Below, piece by piece: positions 1 to 14,175 of a stretch of DNA of 64,000 bases. The number at the start of each line of letters is the position of its first letter. The stretch's first letter is position 1. Source of the stretch: Ligustrum vulgare (Eukaryota; Streptophyta; Magnoliopsida; Lamiales; Oleaceae); the NCBI GenBank assembly GCA_963555705.1, contig OY743174.1:60782234-60846233 (forward strand), given 5' to 3'. The position numbers and the translations under genes are program-made. The notes below the pieces were generated by a model. It was not told the DNA's origin. It ran no database searches and saw only the letters and a program-made list of their open reading frames with translations.

Positions 1-504
1 AAAAATTAGAGACGGGATCCTTAATGATTAAAATAATGAAATGGTGAAATTAGATCACTCAAATTGCAAGTTTTCAGATTATTTTGTTGAACTCGGCGAC
101 TTGCTAAGATCATCACTAAATTAGTCATCGATTCTCTCCATTTTTTCATTGTTTACTATAAAAAATAAATGACTGGTTGGGTGATAAAGTATATATATCT
201 CATATTATTATATGCTTACTAAATTCATCGCCGCAGGCCCGCAGCATGATATTGATGTACATGAGTTATTGATAATGTGCATCATATGTTCTATCTAAGT
301 TGAAGCTCTTAACTATTTTTAACCTTTCTCCATTTGAAAGATGACTAGATCGAGTTGTGCTCCTTACTAGAAATGTCGTCAACTCAATTTAGTATATTTA
401 CATTCAGCATGGTCAGAGTTTTAATTATTTTTTCTTATTTTATTTCCCGAAGTTGTATTTGGGTGTTTCGATTTTTAATCCTTTGTTTAATTTAGAAGAA
501 TTAA

Positions 505-1650
505 ATTGCAAAGAATATTTTGGAAAATATTTATTAACTTCAAACATGTATAAAATAAATAGGCCACTTGAGGTTATTTTTTTGGAAATTTGACAAAATT
601 AGTTTTAGCAAATATATTTGATAACAACTTTCTAAAAAACAATATTTTGTTAGTATTTATGATTAAAATTTTCATCTTTAGTACCGCAACATTCCCTCGC
701 CGTTTCTTTTGCCAAAGGTTCCTCTCCTTACGACAGCATCTTCTCCCATTTCATTGAGTTTATATATAGCCCTTGTTTGAGACCCATTATTTGGGGAAAA
801 TTATGGTTTGAAAAGTATTTTTTGGAGGATGTGTAGTTAAAAAATGTTTGAAAAGTAAAAAATGATAAGCTTGACTAAAATAGATGGTTTAGATTGAGTG
901 TTGAATAAATTTAGTTTACAAAAAATGGGGCCACACAGGGGCATAGTTACCATCCTTTACTTGAGTATCTTGTGGACTGTTATATCCATCAAGAAATCGT
1001 CCTTCAAATAACTCATGATCAGAGTAGTTAAGCCCTTCCTATATTCCCACTAGTATTTTGGAAATAGTTGGTACTTTCTATATGGTTAAGGTGTCGATTC
1101 AGGAGCTGCCAAGAAAAAGAATTCCAAAAACCTAAAATTTATGAGATACAAAATACAAACTCCGATTAGTGAATAAAAAAAAAAATAGATCATTCTTTTG
1201 CACTTATTCCACCAATATTACCAGACGAAGATTAAATATCTGGAGACGACACAAGAGGTGGAACATGAGTTTGTGAAGGAGTTGGCACAAGATCTGACCG
1301 ATGAGCTGGGTCACACAAGTTTGTGAAAGTGTTGCCAAGCATAAATATATATAATCCTACATTAGCATCTCACAGAAGTCTGTGCAAAAAATATTCACCA
1401 TACTCTAAAACTTACTCACATATCAACAGAACCATAAAATGCAGATAAGTCCCTGTTTGCTGAACATCTTATTGGGCATCAATAAGAATAACATATTCCA
1501 AGGGTAACAATTTATAATATGGCGACTAATATTGTACCGCTTCTCAAAAACTATTTCTCAGCCTTTTGTTAGGTTTTCAGTTTGTTGTTTCTAGAGAGTA
1601 GTATTAAGTTGTACAATAAGGGGGTTGGGAATTGAGTTGTCAATACGAGA
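505..1650. repeat. Older paralogous block (partner 12230..14175)
   Basis: This stretch matches 12230..14175 in order but with much more divergence and several indels than the 25.8-kb duplication shows. Shared landmarks include the stretch reading cactagtattttggaaatag (near 1048 and 12510) and ttgtacaata followed by a G run (near 1612 and 14155). Through the later large duplication the family has four members in the window. The 13.73-14.15 kb stretch of the partner is an insertion missing here. Confidence 0.8.
1001..1340 (-). pseudogene. Degraded fragment of unidentified gene (paralog of 12418..12800)
   Basis: On the reverse strand this stretch resembles the two exon-like pieces at 12418..12800, including a peptide PTPSQTHVPPLVSSP near 1240..1300, but a stop codon follows almost at once. 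It is a decayed paralog. The parent gene was not recognised. Confidence 0.5.
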
Positions 1651-2563
1651 AAAGGGTTCTACACCGACAACAAATTTCGACAGCAAAAAGTCGTCGCTCT
1701 AGGTGTAACCTACGGAGTGGACAAAGTAGTCGTCGCTTTTGGTTGAAATAATACAAATCTCATGGGGGATTTGACAATTGAATTAACATTTATCATATAC
1801 AAGCTAAAGAGAAAAACGTTGACATATCAAAATTAATGTGTTCTTTCTAAAAATTTTAAAGGCATAAACTTATTTCATTATCTTCGTAATTTTCAATCTT
1901 TGTTCAGAAATTACAGATGAATCAGTAATTGGTAGATTACAAATTTATTTCTAAGTGGACGCATGAGTTTGCGTCTTCTGCACGTTTCCTGAACATGAAA
2001 TGCACATTTCCTTCTGCTTGTAAATATTTTTATCGGTAATGAAAAATTGAGATTTTCTTATTTTTAGCCTAAATTCGAAGCTCAAGCCCTAATTACGAAC
2101 TCGAAGAATCAATTTTTGGTCATGGCTACAGGCTTCATATATCTCTCTGGACTACCTATTGTTATGGGAATGCATGTTCCCAGAGAGATTTTCTTGAAAG
2201 GAAACTTTCCCACAAATGTCATTACATGGACACTAGACTAGCTACTTTCTCCTGGCAAGGCCTGGATGCACTACTTATAACTTTCCTTTCTACAGATATG
2301 AAGCCCCGATTTAGTATATACCCGGCAAACATTATCTTTACTTACTTTGTGGGTTGTTGAATAACTTGATCCAGGTCTGCCATTGCTTTTGATCTAGCTA
2401 GCTTTCTTTGCGTCACGAAATGATCGCGGTCAATCGAGTTGAATAATAATCAAAATAAATGCTGCAAAAGTAATGACATAATATTATTTTTTGTTGGGTA
2501 ATGTACCTACATCAACCGACAAAGTAAAAATTAAAATTTCACTACAATAAAAAATAACGGGTA
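1651..2563. other. No gene seen; CACTA-like relic motifs at the start
   Basis: No open frame with protein-like composition was found. At about 1665..1740 there are GTCGTCGCT-type words and their complements, like those common in CACTA or MULE ends, but no paired termini could be placed. The stretch ends at the 3' LTR of the reverse-strand Copia. Confidence 0.5.
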
Positions 2564-3128
2564 TGTAAGGATTTAATGCTCAGAATCAAACCACAAATAA
2601 CAAGAACAAGAGTTAACCACAAAGAATCAAAACACTTTATTCAGAAACTAAGAACTCGTACAAAGAATCACAAAGAAACAAGTGAGTTACAGAAAACTCT
2701 GCCAAACTCAAAAGAAAACGTATACTGATTAACACAAATCAGTATCAAACCACAACCACTAAGAGATCACAAGTTAAATCTGTGTTTTTCTGGAAGAGAT
2801 GCGAAGAAATCACGAAGAACAGAAGAGGCGATGAAGAATCGCCTATCAGAGAGAGAAAAATTAGGGTTTTTGTGTAAGGATCTATCTAGAATGAATTCTG
2901 AACAACTCAGCTCCCTTATCATCATAGGTGGACGGCCAGGATTGATCAGATCACATCCAAGGGTTCAGATAAGGCGGTGGAGTTAATGGATCATGACCCG
3001 GTTGAATAGTAATGGTCCGGCTGAAGGTAATGATCCGGACTTGGGCTCCAAATAATAATTGTGTAACATGGGCTGAATAATTGGGCTCAATACTGGTCCA
3101 TCTCCTTAATCAGATCAATTGTCCAACA
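2564..3128 (-). repeat. Copia A 3' LTR (565 bp)
   Basis: Begins TGTAAGGATT and ends GTCCAACA. It is 58 bp shorter than its partner because of one internal deletion at about 2646, between two copies of cagaaac, a likely microhomology event. Confidence 0.92.
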
Positions 3129-3141
3129 ATCTCCACCTCAA
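3129..3141 (-). other. Copia A polypurine tract
   Basis: On the reverse strand the bases abutting the LTR read TTGAGGTGGAGAT followed by the LTR start TGTTGG, a typical plus-strand priming site of plant Copia elements. Confidence 0.8.
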
Positions 3142-3219
3142 TTGAGCTGAATTCCCGTATCTGATAAAACATAATAGACAAGTATCAAAATTCAATCAAG
3201 TTTAAAAAACTTAATGCAT

Positions 3220-6108
<2,889 letters not shown>

Positions 6109-7164
6109 TGAAATAATGACCAAGATTTTGAAAATATTTCAAGTTATTGAGCTTTAGTAGTTTAAAGAACAAATAATCAGATAATAAACAATAATGCAGG
6201 TCACAATCACAAAGTAAGACAATATCACAATGTCAAGAATTTATATTCAAGATAATTTGCTAATATTCAGAACACAGTATTCAGCAAATAAAGTAATCAA
6301 GGTGATCACAATTCAACAGTCTAATTACTCAATCAAGAAAATGTTCAAAGCAGTATACTGATAAAAACTGTGCTTCCAGTATATCCCTCAACCTATACTG
6401 GATATTCCCACACTCCCTCAGATTCCCGGATTCTCAATGAAATCCTGGACAAAGGTAAGCTAGGAGTCCTAGTTATAGGTTTCAACGGAGAGATTTGGGA
6501 GAGAACGGGAAATTTGAAAGACAAATTTACAGTATAGGATTGTAGTAATTGAATAATATCATCTGATTGCAGAATTATATTAAGCTATAGCAGCTTCCAC
6601 AAAAAGTCAGAATCCCAGAAGTCTAGGGCCACAAAGTACCAAAATCAATTATTCACCACAAAGAATTTATCCACAAAGAAATATCACCAAGTATCCACCA
6701 CGAAGAATCAACCACCACGAATCAATGTAGGATCTATGTGTCTCAAGATCCTCAAAAAATATAGACTCAAAAAATATTCTGTGTCTCAAGATCCTCAAAA
6801 AATATAGACTCAGAAATAAGATCCAGATACACAAAATTTCAGAAACCCTAATTTAAAATGGTTTCAAAAGAATAGTATCCACGAAGTTTTAAAAGATTTT
6901 ATATAAAAATCCCTTTAAAAAAAAGTTTTAGAATCTGAAAGATTTTAAACAAAATTTTTAGAAAATAAAAATATACTATTAGGGTTTGAAAAATAGACTT
7001 AAGAAAATAAAATTTCTTAAAAAATTTAAACAGTTCAGAAACCCTAAAATTGTTCGAAGAAATCAATTTGTTTTCAGAAACACTAAATTCCCAAAAAAAA
7101 AAAAAAAAAATTCTGGATCCACCAGTTCTGACTCAAATCCACCTGGTTTTTCAAAGAACCCTAA

Positions 7165-7177
7165 GGCTCTAATACCA
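7165..7177 (-). other. Copia A primer binding site
   Basis: The reverse strand reads TGGTATTAGAGCC one base inside the 5' LTR. It matches the initiator-Met tRNA 3' end except for one C-to-T change, and fixes element polarity. Confidence 0.88.
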
Positions 7178-7178
7178 C

Positions 7179-7801
7179 TGTAAGGATTTAAGGCTCAGAA
7201 TCAAACCACAAAGAACAAGAACAAGAGTTAACCACAAAGAATCAAAACACTTTATTCAGAAACCGTAAAAATTACAGAAACAGAAAACAAAACTCAGAAA
7301 TATACATAAAACTTCCAGAAACTAAGAACTCGTACAAAGAATCACAAAGAAACAACTGAGTTACAGAAAACTCTGCCAAACTCAAAAGAAAACGTATACT
7401 GATTAACACAAATCAGTATCAAACCACAACCACTAAGAGATCACATGTTAAATATGTGTTTTTCTGGAAGAGATGCGAAGAAATCACGAAGAACAGAAGA
7501 GGCGATGAAGAATCGCCTATCAGAGAGAGAAAAATTAGGGTTTTTGTGTAAGGATCTATCTAGAATGAATTCTGAACGACTCAGCTCCCTTATCATCATA
7601 GGTGGACGGCCAGGATTGATCAGATCACATCCAAGGGTTCAGATAAGGCGGTGGATCAATGGATCATGACCCGGCTGAATAGTAATGGTCCGGCTGAAGG
7701 TAATGATCCGAACTTGGGCTCCAAATAATAATTGTGTAACATGGGCTGAATAATTGGGCTCAATACTGGTCCATCTCCTTAATCAGATCAATTGTCCAAC
7801 A
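7179..7801 (-). repeat. Copia A 5' LTR (623 bp)
   Basis: Starts TGTAAGGATT and ends CCAACA in the plus-strand reading, matching the left LTR. It contains small open frames on the plus strand that also occur in the other LTR copies and have no coding signal beyond that. Confidence 0.92.
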
Positions 7802-8280
7802 TGGTACAATGTTCTTCACTAAATAGTACAACTACAGGCTCATCAGATCATTAGTGGTTCTTGCCATTCCACTAATAAATCGTCGAATAAAAAATACGGA
7901 ATCCCTTAAATACAACATTAGTAATTTAACCAAGCACAACTATCACAAGAATAAAACTCTTAAAAACCATACCAAAATATGCAAATGTTTAGATAGAGGT
8001 TGGTGAGATATCAGTATTTCTTCGAGAGATTGAGCGAGCTTCTGTACTTGCATAACTTCTGCACAGTTTCTCTTTGCTTTCTTTGTTATATAGGCTGAAA
8101 TTTTTCACTCGCACGTCTCATGCACGTCTGTTCTCTATATGTGCCTTCTTTCACAAATTTTTGTTCTTTCTTTTCTACTAGCATCATCACTAGGATTTTT
8201 TATTTTATTTTATTTATAATTATTATTATTTTTAAGGAGTTCAATTAGTATGCATGTTTTCCCATGGAGTGATAAACTAA
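7802..8280. other. No gene seen (AT-rich spacer)
   Basis: Sequence downstream of the Copia A insertion; no coding frame, RNA gene or terminal repeat recognised. The same sequence is at 33513..33991. Confidence 0.5.
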
Positions 8281-8667
8281 ATGCTACTTCGATCATCGGT
8301 AGGAGTGTTTCCTTTGTCAAGAATAACCAATCTTGATTTTTCAAGAAATATCTTCTTCAGAGTGCCACACTTTGCATCAATATTGATTTATCTTTCTCTT
8401 CTGCCTCCCTTTCCCCTTTACAAGTTCTTCTCCAGCCAGCTTTTCATGAAGTGTATAGCTGATTCCAAGAACACTTGGCCTTTTACCTATGAATATACTA
8501 CCCAAAGAACTGCATCCTTGTCGTGGCATTTTCTCATAGAGAGATGCTTGAGAGCCAACTTGTTTTCCTTCAAAGAGAACTTCAGACTGCCTTGGTTATG
8601 GCTTAGGAACTTAAACTTACCGTTCGTGATCTCTTCTTTCCAAGTGACATACTGGTCGGAGCAATAA
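8281..8667 (-). pseudogene. Unidentified gene fragment, reverse strand
   Basis: The longest open frame here is on the plus strand (128 codons), but the reverse strand looks more protein-like: from 8667 to about 8494 it is open and includes YVTWKEEITNGKFKFLSHNQ and LKENKLALKHLSMRKCHDKD, with balanced charged residues. Further down, stops appear in all reverse frames. I read it as a piece of a host gene, possibly one exon with decayed sequence beyond. The family was not recognised. The identical fragment lies at 33992..34378. Confidence 0.4.
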
Positions 8668-9540
8668 CCACAGGTTGGCAGTTTGGAAATAAGTTCAAAA
8701 AAGTTTCCCTGAAAACAATAGCCAAACTGGTTTTTCCAGTCTCTGGATCATGAGGATTGATGCATCCCCCGACTGAGGGCCTGTTTGTTCCCGAGCATTT
8801 TTTCCAGCATTTGCCTCAAATTCATTTCCAACCACACATTTTTATGGGATCCATCACTTTTCACCCTTTCCAACTGAACATTCCCCCAAGACCTTTTTTC
8901 TTCCATTATGTACCAGACACGCTCTTGACTTGGATTGGAAGTCCTTAGTTCAGTGAGATCAATGCTTCCAGCTAAGTTCTTCCACAAAAACTCAAAGCCT
9001 TCTTGCTGATGTTTTTACAGGCCTTCTTCAGACCAGATTTAATGTTCCAAACTTTTCATTGATTTTTACTGTTATTAACTGTTAAATTATCTTCTTTCCT
9101 TGTGGCATACTGGCTGGACCAATAACCACAGGTTGGCAGTTTGGAAATAAGTTCAAATAAGTTTCCCTGAAAACAATAGCCAAACTGGTTTTTCTGGTGC
9201 TTGGATCATGAGAATTGATGCATCCCCCAACTCAGGGCCTGTTTGCTCCGGAGAGATTTTTCCAAATTTTCTCTCAAATTCATTTTCAACCACACATTTT
9301 TATAGGATCCATCACTTTTCATACTTTCCAACTGCACATTCCCCCAAGACCTTTTTTCTTCCATTATGTACCAAACAGGCGGAAGTCCTCAGTTCAGTGA
9401 GATCAATGCTACCAGCTAAGTTCTTCCACAAAAACTCAAAGCCTTCTTGCTGATGTTTTTACAGGCCTTCTTCAGACCAGATTTAATGTTCCAAACTTTT
9501 CATTGAGTTTTACTGTTATTAACTGTTAAATTATCCACTT
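8630..9540. repeat. Tandem duplication, ~458-bp period, two units
   Basis: The segment starting near gtgacatactggtcgg (8644) recurs from gtggcatactggctgg (9102) to about 9540 with about 10 percent divergence and small indels. Both units contain the reverse-strand peptide AGSIDLTELRTS or a decayed form. The duplicate is also present at 34341..35250. Confidence 0.85.
8748..8987 (-). pseudogene. Unidentified exon-like fragment (SIDLTELRTS unit)
   Basis: Reverse-strand reading of 79 codons containing WKNLAGSIDLTELRTSNPS and VKSDGSHKNVWLEMNLRQM. The words GSIDLTELRTS and GGIDLTELRTSDP also occur in the longer reverse-strand fragment at 10320..10760, so both derive from one gene family. The second tandem unit (9208..9453) carries a decayed version. 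Function not recognised. Confidence 0.4.
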
Positions 9541-10239
9541 ATGATAATAAATAAAGTCCATCAAACATAGTATTGACTAAACATTCTGTGCAAGTATGTT
9601 AAACAAGATGTTACATATGATTTATGAAATTAAGCCAAGTAGGTGAGGTTTGGGGTGCGAGGTTGTAGGTCATGATAGCAGGGTATCACAACAAGGTTCT
9701 TTTGTATACGTGCTAATTACGTGCAAATTCAAGAAACAATGGGTGTACACCAGCCTACACATACACCCCACACACGTGTTTTTCAAAAGAGGGGAAGAGA
9801 GAATGGGGGAGACAGCTAGGGAGAAAATGAATAACATGAACTTTACCCCTTGTTTCAAAACTATACATGATCTTTATTCCCAAAAAAACAGAAGAAGCAC
9901 CTAGACTTGCAAAATTGTTTTCCATAGAAATTAAAATTCGTCATTCAAAAGCTACCGGAGACAAGGCAAACAATGCACCTATGTGGCACTTAATTTATTT
10001 AAAATCTTAAGGTAAACACACAAATAGTACATGTACTTTTTGCCTTGTTTCAGAATCATACATGAACTGGTTTTGTTCCAAGCGAGAATCACAATGTTGG
10101 TTTGTTTGCTAACACGTATAGAAGGAAGCTCATATTCCCTGGACTCTTTTGTAGACAAGCTACATGATGAATCTGGTTTTCACACCTTTATTAGGATGAA
10201 TTCCTGAGGCTTTCAAAGAATCATAGTAAATTTCAAACT
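9541..10239. other. No gene seen
   Basis: Contains the sequence ccaagtaggtg at about 9632..9642, the empty target of the 10.3-kb LTR element found in copy 2. No convincing coding frame. Confidence 0.55.
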
Positions 10240-10319
10240 GTTCCGTTTCTGTTGAATGGGAGTGTATGAATACTACCTTGTGTTCAAATTCAAAAGTGCT
10301 TGGTGAGCCTTCTGTCCTG

Positions 10320-10760
10320 TCAATTAGACTCTACTGCAATGTTGGGGGTCCCAAAGAGGAAGACTCTTCTGAAGAAGTGTGCTATGGCAGATATAAGTTT
10401 CTCTATAGAAGGATTGTCAAATGGGTCTGCAATGGAAGTAGAGCCAAGTCCTTTATTTATTTCATTGTTTTCTCTCCCTGTAAGTAAGTGGTCATCTCTG
10501 CAAACTGACTCTCTTTTCCAATTATGTATATCAGCAATTTTTGTCTCACTAGGCACAATGTGTTGCAGAGTTTCAGCAAGCATTCTTGGATCAGAAGTCC
10601 TCAGTTCAGTGAGATCAATACCTCCAGCTAATTCATCCACAAGTTTAAAGAGTTCTTCCTGATATTTTCTTGACCTGACAAGCTGCACAAAGGCTGCTCG
10701 TGGCAGTATGGAAGCAATATTTTTAGCAAAGCCACGATTAACCTGGTGGCGATCAAACGA
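10320..10760 (-). pseudogene. Unidentified gene fragment, reverse strand
   Basis: A continuous reverse-strand reading from about 10760 to the stop at 10320 contains KNIASILPRAAFVQLVRS, ELFKLVDELAGGIDLTELRT and SDPRMLAETLQHIVPSETKI, then an acidic, polar tail. The first half is probably helical and cytosolic or nuclear; no signal peptide or membrane segment is seen. It shares the GGIDLTELRTS word with the tandem units at 8.7-9.4 kb and is preserved with few changes at 46371..46811. Likely part of a plant gene captured or duplicated here; family unknown to me. Confidence 0.45.
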
Positions 10761-10830
10761 TGTAGAACAAAACGTAACATATTATTAAATGAAATAAATG
10801 CCTCTTTTATATCCAACGATAGGAAGACTC

Positions 10831-11322
10831 CGAAATATCAGATGAATCAGAATTCTCCGTTGAGAAATCCTCTTTATCAACATTATCAAATCAACTATTA
10901 CTAGAAGGCAATTCCCTTATGAATCCAAAAATAGTTTTTTCAACATTTGATTGCTTTTTGAGAATTTCCCACTTCTATTGTGTTTGACTAGAAATAGCTC
11001 ACATGAAAACTGCAATCAGTTTCTCCTTCCTTATTTTTACAGGTTAAATGTAATTTTATTTATTTACTATTTTTTTTTTGGGTGGGGGAGGGGGGGTGAA
11101 TCCTAGCTTGAAAATCCACACAAGCCTAGGATATGATTTTACTAATAAGGTAAAAATCGAAAATGCAAAAGGAGGAGGATGTATGTGCCTTACCTCCCAA
11201 AATGATACAAGATGCAATCTAAATGAGACTAGATGATAGTAAGCTGAAAATTAGAAGCATCAATCAAAAAAACAAGAAAATAACAAGTTACGTGCTACAA
11301 ACAAAAACTAGCAAGATAGTAT
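10831..11322. other. No gene seen; T/G homopolymer run
   Basis: AT-rich sequence with a T run followed by a G-rich run at about 11068..11096 (nine Ts, then Gs with two interruptions). The equivalent run in copy 2 is longer and purer. Confidence 0.5.
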
Positions 11323-11627
11323 TTATGACCGAAATGAAGGCATGCCAATTCTGTCTAGCCCGATCAGTCCTCTCACGTAACCTTTGAGCTCATCCTCAGT
11401 CATCTTCTTAAATTGTTTCTCCACAATGCCTTCGTCACCCAGACAATCCGCCACTCTGTTACCCTCTCTCCATATAAGTGATATAACCACCTCGATTTCA
11501 CCAAGTTTTAGATGGATAGATTTCTGTGTATATTGAATTTCCCACTGTCCAGCTTGCTGTTGTACAGGTAATATGACATCTTTGGAATCAGTTTCGACCC
11601 AAACTTTTCGAACATCGGATAACCAGA
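11323..11627 (-). pseudogene. RNase H-like (RVT_3-type) C-terminal fragment
   Basis: The reverse strand is open for about 100 codons from 11627 and ends in TAA at 11323..11325. The reading has VWVETDSKDVI near its start and ISLIWREGNRVADCLGDEG near its middle. This is the pattern of the RNase H-fold domain (Pfam RVT_3) found at the C-terminus of many plant LINE-derived or reverse-transcriptase-like proteins: an acidic TDS strand followed by an R-x-x-N-x-x-AD-x-L motif. No start codon or upstream domain is seen, so it is a partial gene or last exon. The frame is also open in copy 2 (47381..47685). Confidence 0.65.
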
Positions 11628-12417
11628 ATAGATGAAGACCAGTTACCTTTCAGTTGTGAGTTTGTAGGTATGATAGTATATTAAATCAAGGTTCTTTATG
11701 TAGACAAACATTTTTACGTGCAAATTATATGCGAAATCAAGAAACAATGTGTGAACACCAGCCTACACACGAGCAAAAAAATTAAAACCCGTCAGTCAAA
11801 ACAAAATGGAGGCATGGTGAACGATGCATCTACGTGAGAATTATTTTATTTAAAACCTTAGATTAAACTCTCAAATTGTATTATGTATATGAAATTTATG
11901 CTTGTTTCAGAATCATATATGAACTGGATTTTGCTCCAAATCACGCCTCATAATTTTGGTTTGACAAAAATCCATAACACTTATACAAGGAAGTTTCGTA
12001 TGTTCTTGACTCCTGTCCTTTCTAGATAACTCCCATTATCTAAATCTTGTAGTTGGAAAGGGATGAGAAAATTTACTAGTTAAACATAGCACAAAGAAGC
12101 AATATAACCAGAACGCATCAGTTATCCAGTCAAACTTGCCTAGAGCCAAACCGGCACATCCTAATATGATGGTCTTTGGAAAAACTTTGATTTGTGAAGT
12201 TTAATATAAAAACACTGGTTCTTTACCTATAATGCAAAGAATATTTGACAAATATTTATTAAATTCAAACGTGTAGAATATTCTGCAAGTATTTTATGAC
12301 GAAAAATTCCATCGTCAGTATCGCAACATTCCATCGCCATCTTCTGTTGCCGAAGGCTCCTCTCTTTGGACAACATCTTCTCCCAATTCATTGAGGTTGA
12401 TATATAGTTAACTTCCT
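11628..12417. other. No gene seen
   Basis: No coding frame or terminal repeat recognised. From about 12230 it matches the older paralogous block at 505..780. Confidence 0.5.
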
Positions 12418-12800
12418 TTACTTGTGTTTCTTGTGGACTGTTGTATCCACCAAGAAATCATACTTCAAATAACCTGGATTTTTTCCCTTCCTCAAGCCCT
12501 TCCTATTCCCACTAGTATTTTGGAAATAGTTGGTGCTTTTAACGACTGGTTGAGGTGTCGATTCAGGAGCTTCCAACAAAAAGAATTCCAAAAACTTAAA
12601 ATTTATGAGATACAAAATACAATCTCAGATTAGTGGGAAAAAAATTGATCATTCTTTTACACTTACCTCCGGTACTAATAGAGGAAGATTCAATAACTGG
12701 AGATGACACAAGAGGTGGAACATGAGTTTGCGAAGGAGTTAGCACAGGATCTGACTGATGAGCTGGCTCACCAGTTTGTGAAAATGCTGCCAAGCATAAA
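12418..12800 (-). pseudogene. Unidentified gene, two exon-like pieces, reverse strand
   Basis: Reverse-strand coding-like pieces: an upstream one with HQSDPVLTPSQTHVPPLVSS (12796..12665) and, after a gap, a downstream one with APESTPQPVVKSTNYFQNTS then NRKGLRKGKNPGYLKYDFLV, ending at a stop at 12418. The Pro/Ser/Thr-rich composition suggests a disordered C-terminal tail. This is the best preserved of four copies in the window and the one into which Copia C inserted in copy 2. Product not recognised; it could be the last two exons of a gene or a pseudogene. Confidence 0.45.
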
Positions 12801-13059
12801 TCAAATCCTGCATTAACATCTCACAAATGTCTGTACAAAAAATATTCACCATACTCTCTAAACTTAGAGTGTGTTTGATTCTAGTTAAAATGAGTTTTTT
12901 TTTAAATAAATAGTGATTTTTAAGAGAATAGATGGTTGAAATTTGGTTGAAAAGACAAATATTGTAGGCTTGACTTTTAATAGATGGTTGAGATTGAGTA
13001 CTGTAGAAAAATCAGAAAATTTTAAGGGATAATTGCATTTTATACTATATTTTTAGGGC

Positions 13060-13500
13060 TAATTGCACAAATAACCATTTGAAGAAAAAATTGGAAAAAT
13101 ACGCTCATCATCTTCTTCCCTCTTCATGCTGCTACGGTGCTACCTTCCCCGACCGCACAACCACCAAGCCACCACCCAACCACCACCACCACCACCGTCA
13201 TCTTCGTCATTGGAAATGGCCGGAGAACATGACATCGTCACTGCTGCAGTCTTATTGGAGGCGAAAAATATGGCTAACTGTGTTGTTGTGTGTGCAATGT
13301 TTGTGCGGTGGTGGTGCTGGTGATTTGAAGGTGGTGCAGTGATCGTGAGGCACTATTGCTGGTGCACGGTGGTAGTACAACCAAGCAGATCGAAGCCGAT
13401 TGTTATGCTGTGTGTGCGGTGGTGGTGGTGATTTGAAGGTGGTGCGATAGACGCGCGGTTGTGGTGCTACTTTTTGTACAAATGCCCCAAAATTTTAATG
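13060..13500. repeat. CCA/GTG-rich low-complexity insertion
   Basis: Contains a (CCA)n run at about 13172..13198 and several GTGGTGGTG runs. Open frames here are composition artefacts (His/Pro or Val/Cys rich). The copy 2 version (54280..54670) has a longer CCA run and is otherwise rearranged by small deletions. Confidence 0.6.
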
Positions 13501-13732
13501 AAAACCAAACATTGGCTTAGTCACATATCAACAGAACCATAAAACGGAGATAAGTCCCTATTCGCTAAACTTCTTATTGGGCTTCAATTAGAATAACGTA
13601 TTCTAAGAGGAGAAAGAGGCAAGGCCAAGCGAAGGGTAATCAAGTCACAATATGGCAACCAATATTGTAACGGCTTCTCAGAAACCATTTCTTAGCCTTT
13701 TGTTAGTTTTTCAGTTTGTTACTTGTTTCTAA

Positions 13733-14145
13733 TATTTGAATTGTGAAAATTTAAATATTAATTTAAAAGTTTTATGTGAAATTAATTTTATATTTAATTT
13801 TTTAAATATGAATAATTATTATTTTTAATATTTCAGCTTTCTTTTTAAGAAAAAAAATTAAAAAGCCCAATCGACGAAATCTGTCATCACTGTAAAATTA
13901 AAAAAATATATATAAATAATCTACAGTGACAACTATTATCGTTGCTATAGATAATTTGTGACTATGGTTATGTACGGAGACGTCTCTTGTCATCGCAAAT
14001 GGCGTCGCTATTAAATGTCATCGCAATATCTTACCAGACATGAACCTAATGAGACGACTTGTCGTCACAAAAAATTTACTTTGACAACAAAGCTAACTAC
14101 AACGATGACTTTTGTCGTCGCTGATACCTCTGTTTGCTGTTGTGA
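13733..14145. mobile_element. Possible decayed DNA-transposon insertion with GTCGTCGC motifs
   Basis: Absent from the paralog at 505..1650, where the flanks join. It holds inverted words CACTGTA and TACAGTG flanking an AT-rich core (about 13889..13929) and several copies of gtcgtc/gacgac (13980..14125). These resemble CACTA or MULE subterminal repeats, but I could not place matching termini or a target duplication. Confidence 0.4.
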
Positions 14146-14175
14146 GTATTAAATTGTACAATAGGGGGGGTTGGG

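Larger units (their letters stand above)
12230..14175. repeat. Older paralogous block (partner 505..1650)
   Basis: Same sequence family as 505..1650, with insertions: a stretch at roughly 12870..13500 rich in CCA and GTG words and a stretch at roughly 13733..14145 rich in AT and GTCGTCGC words. The flanking sequence joins directly in the partner. Confidence 0.8.

Noticed and set aside
1665..1740. A third CACTA element from GTCGTCGC words
   Set aside because: No CACTA termini or 3-bp duplication found around it.
6986..7183. Lys-rich plus-strand frame, also at 32697
   Set aside because: Lies in the Copia untranslated leader on the wrong strand; composition follows the A-rich sequence.
7445..7669. 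74-codon frame in the Copia LTRs (also 28556 and 33156)
   Set aside because: Inside LTRs with no motif and no support beyond LTR conservation.
8748..10760. Naming the reverse-strand fragments as a specific chromatin or repair protein
   Set aside because: A vague resemblance only; no diagnostic motif could be read, so no name is given.
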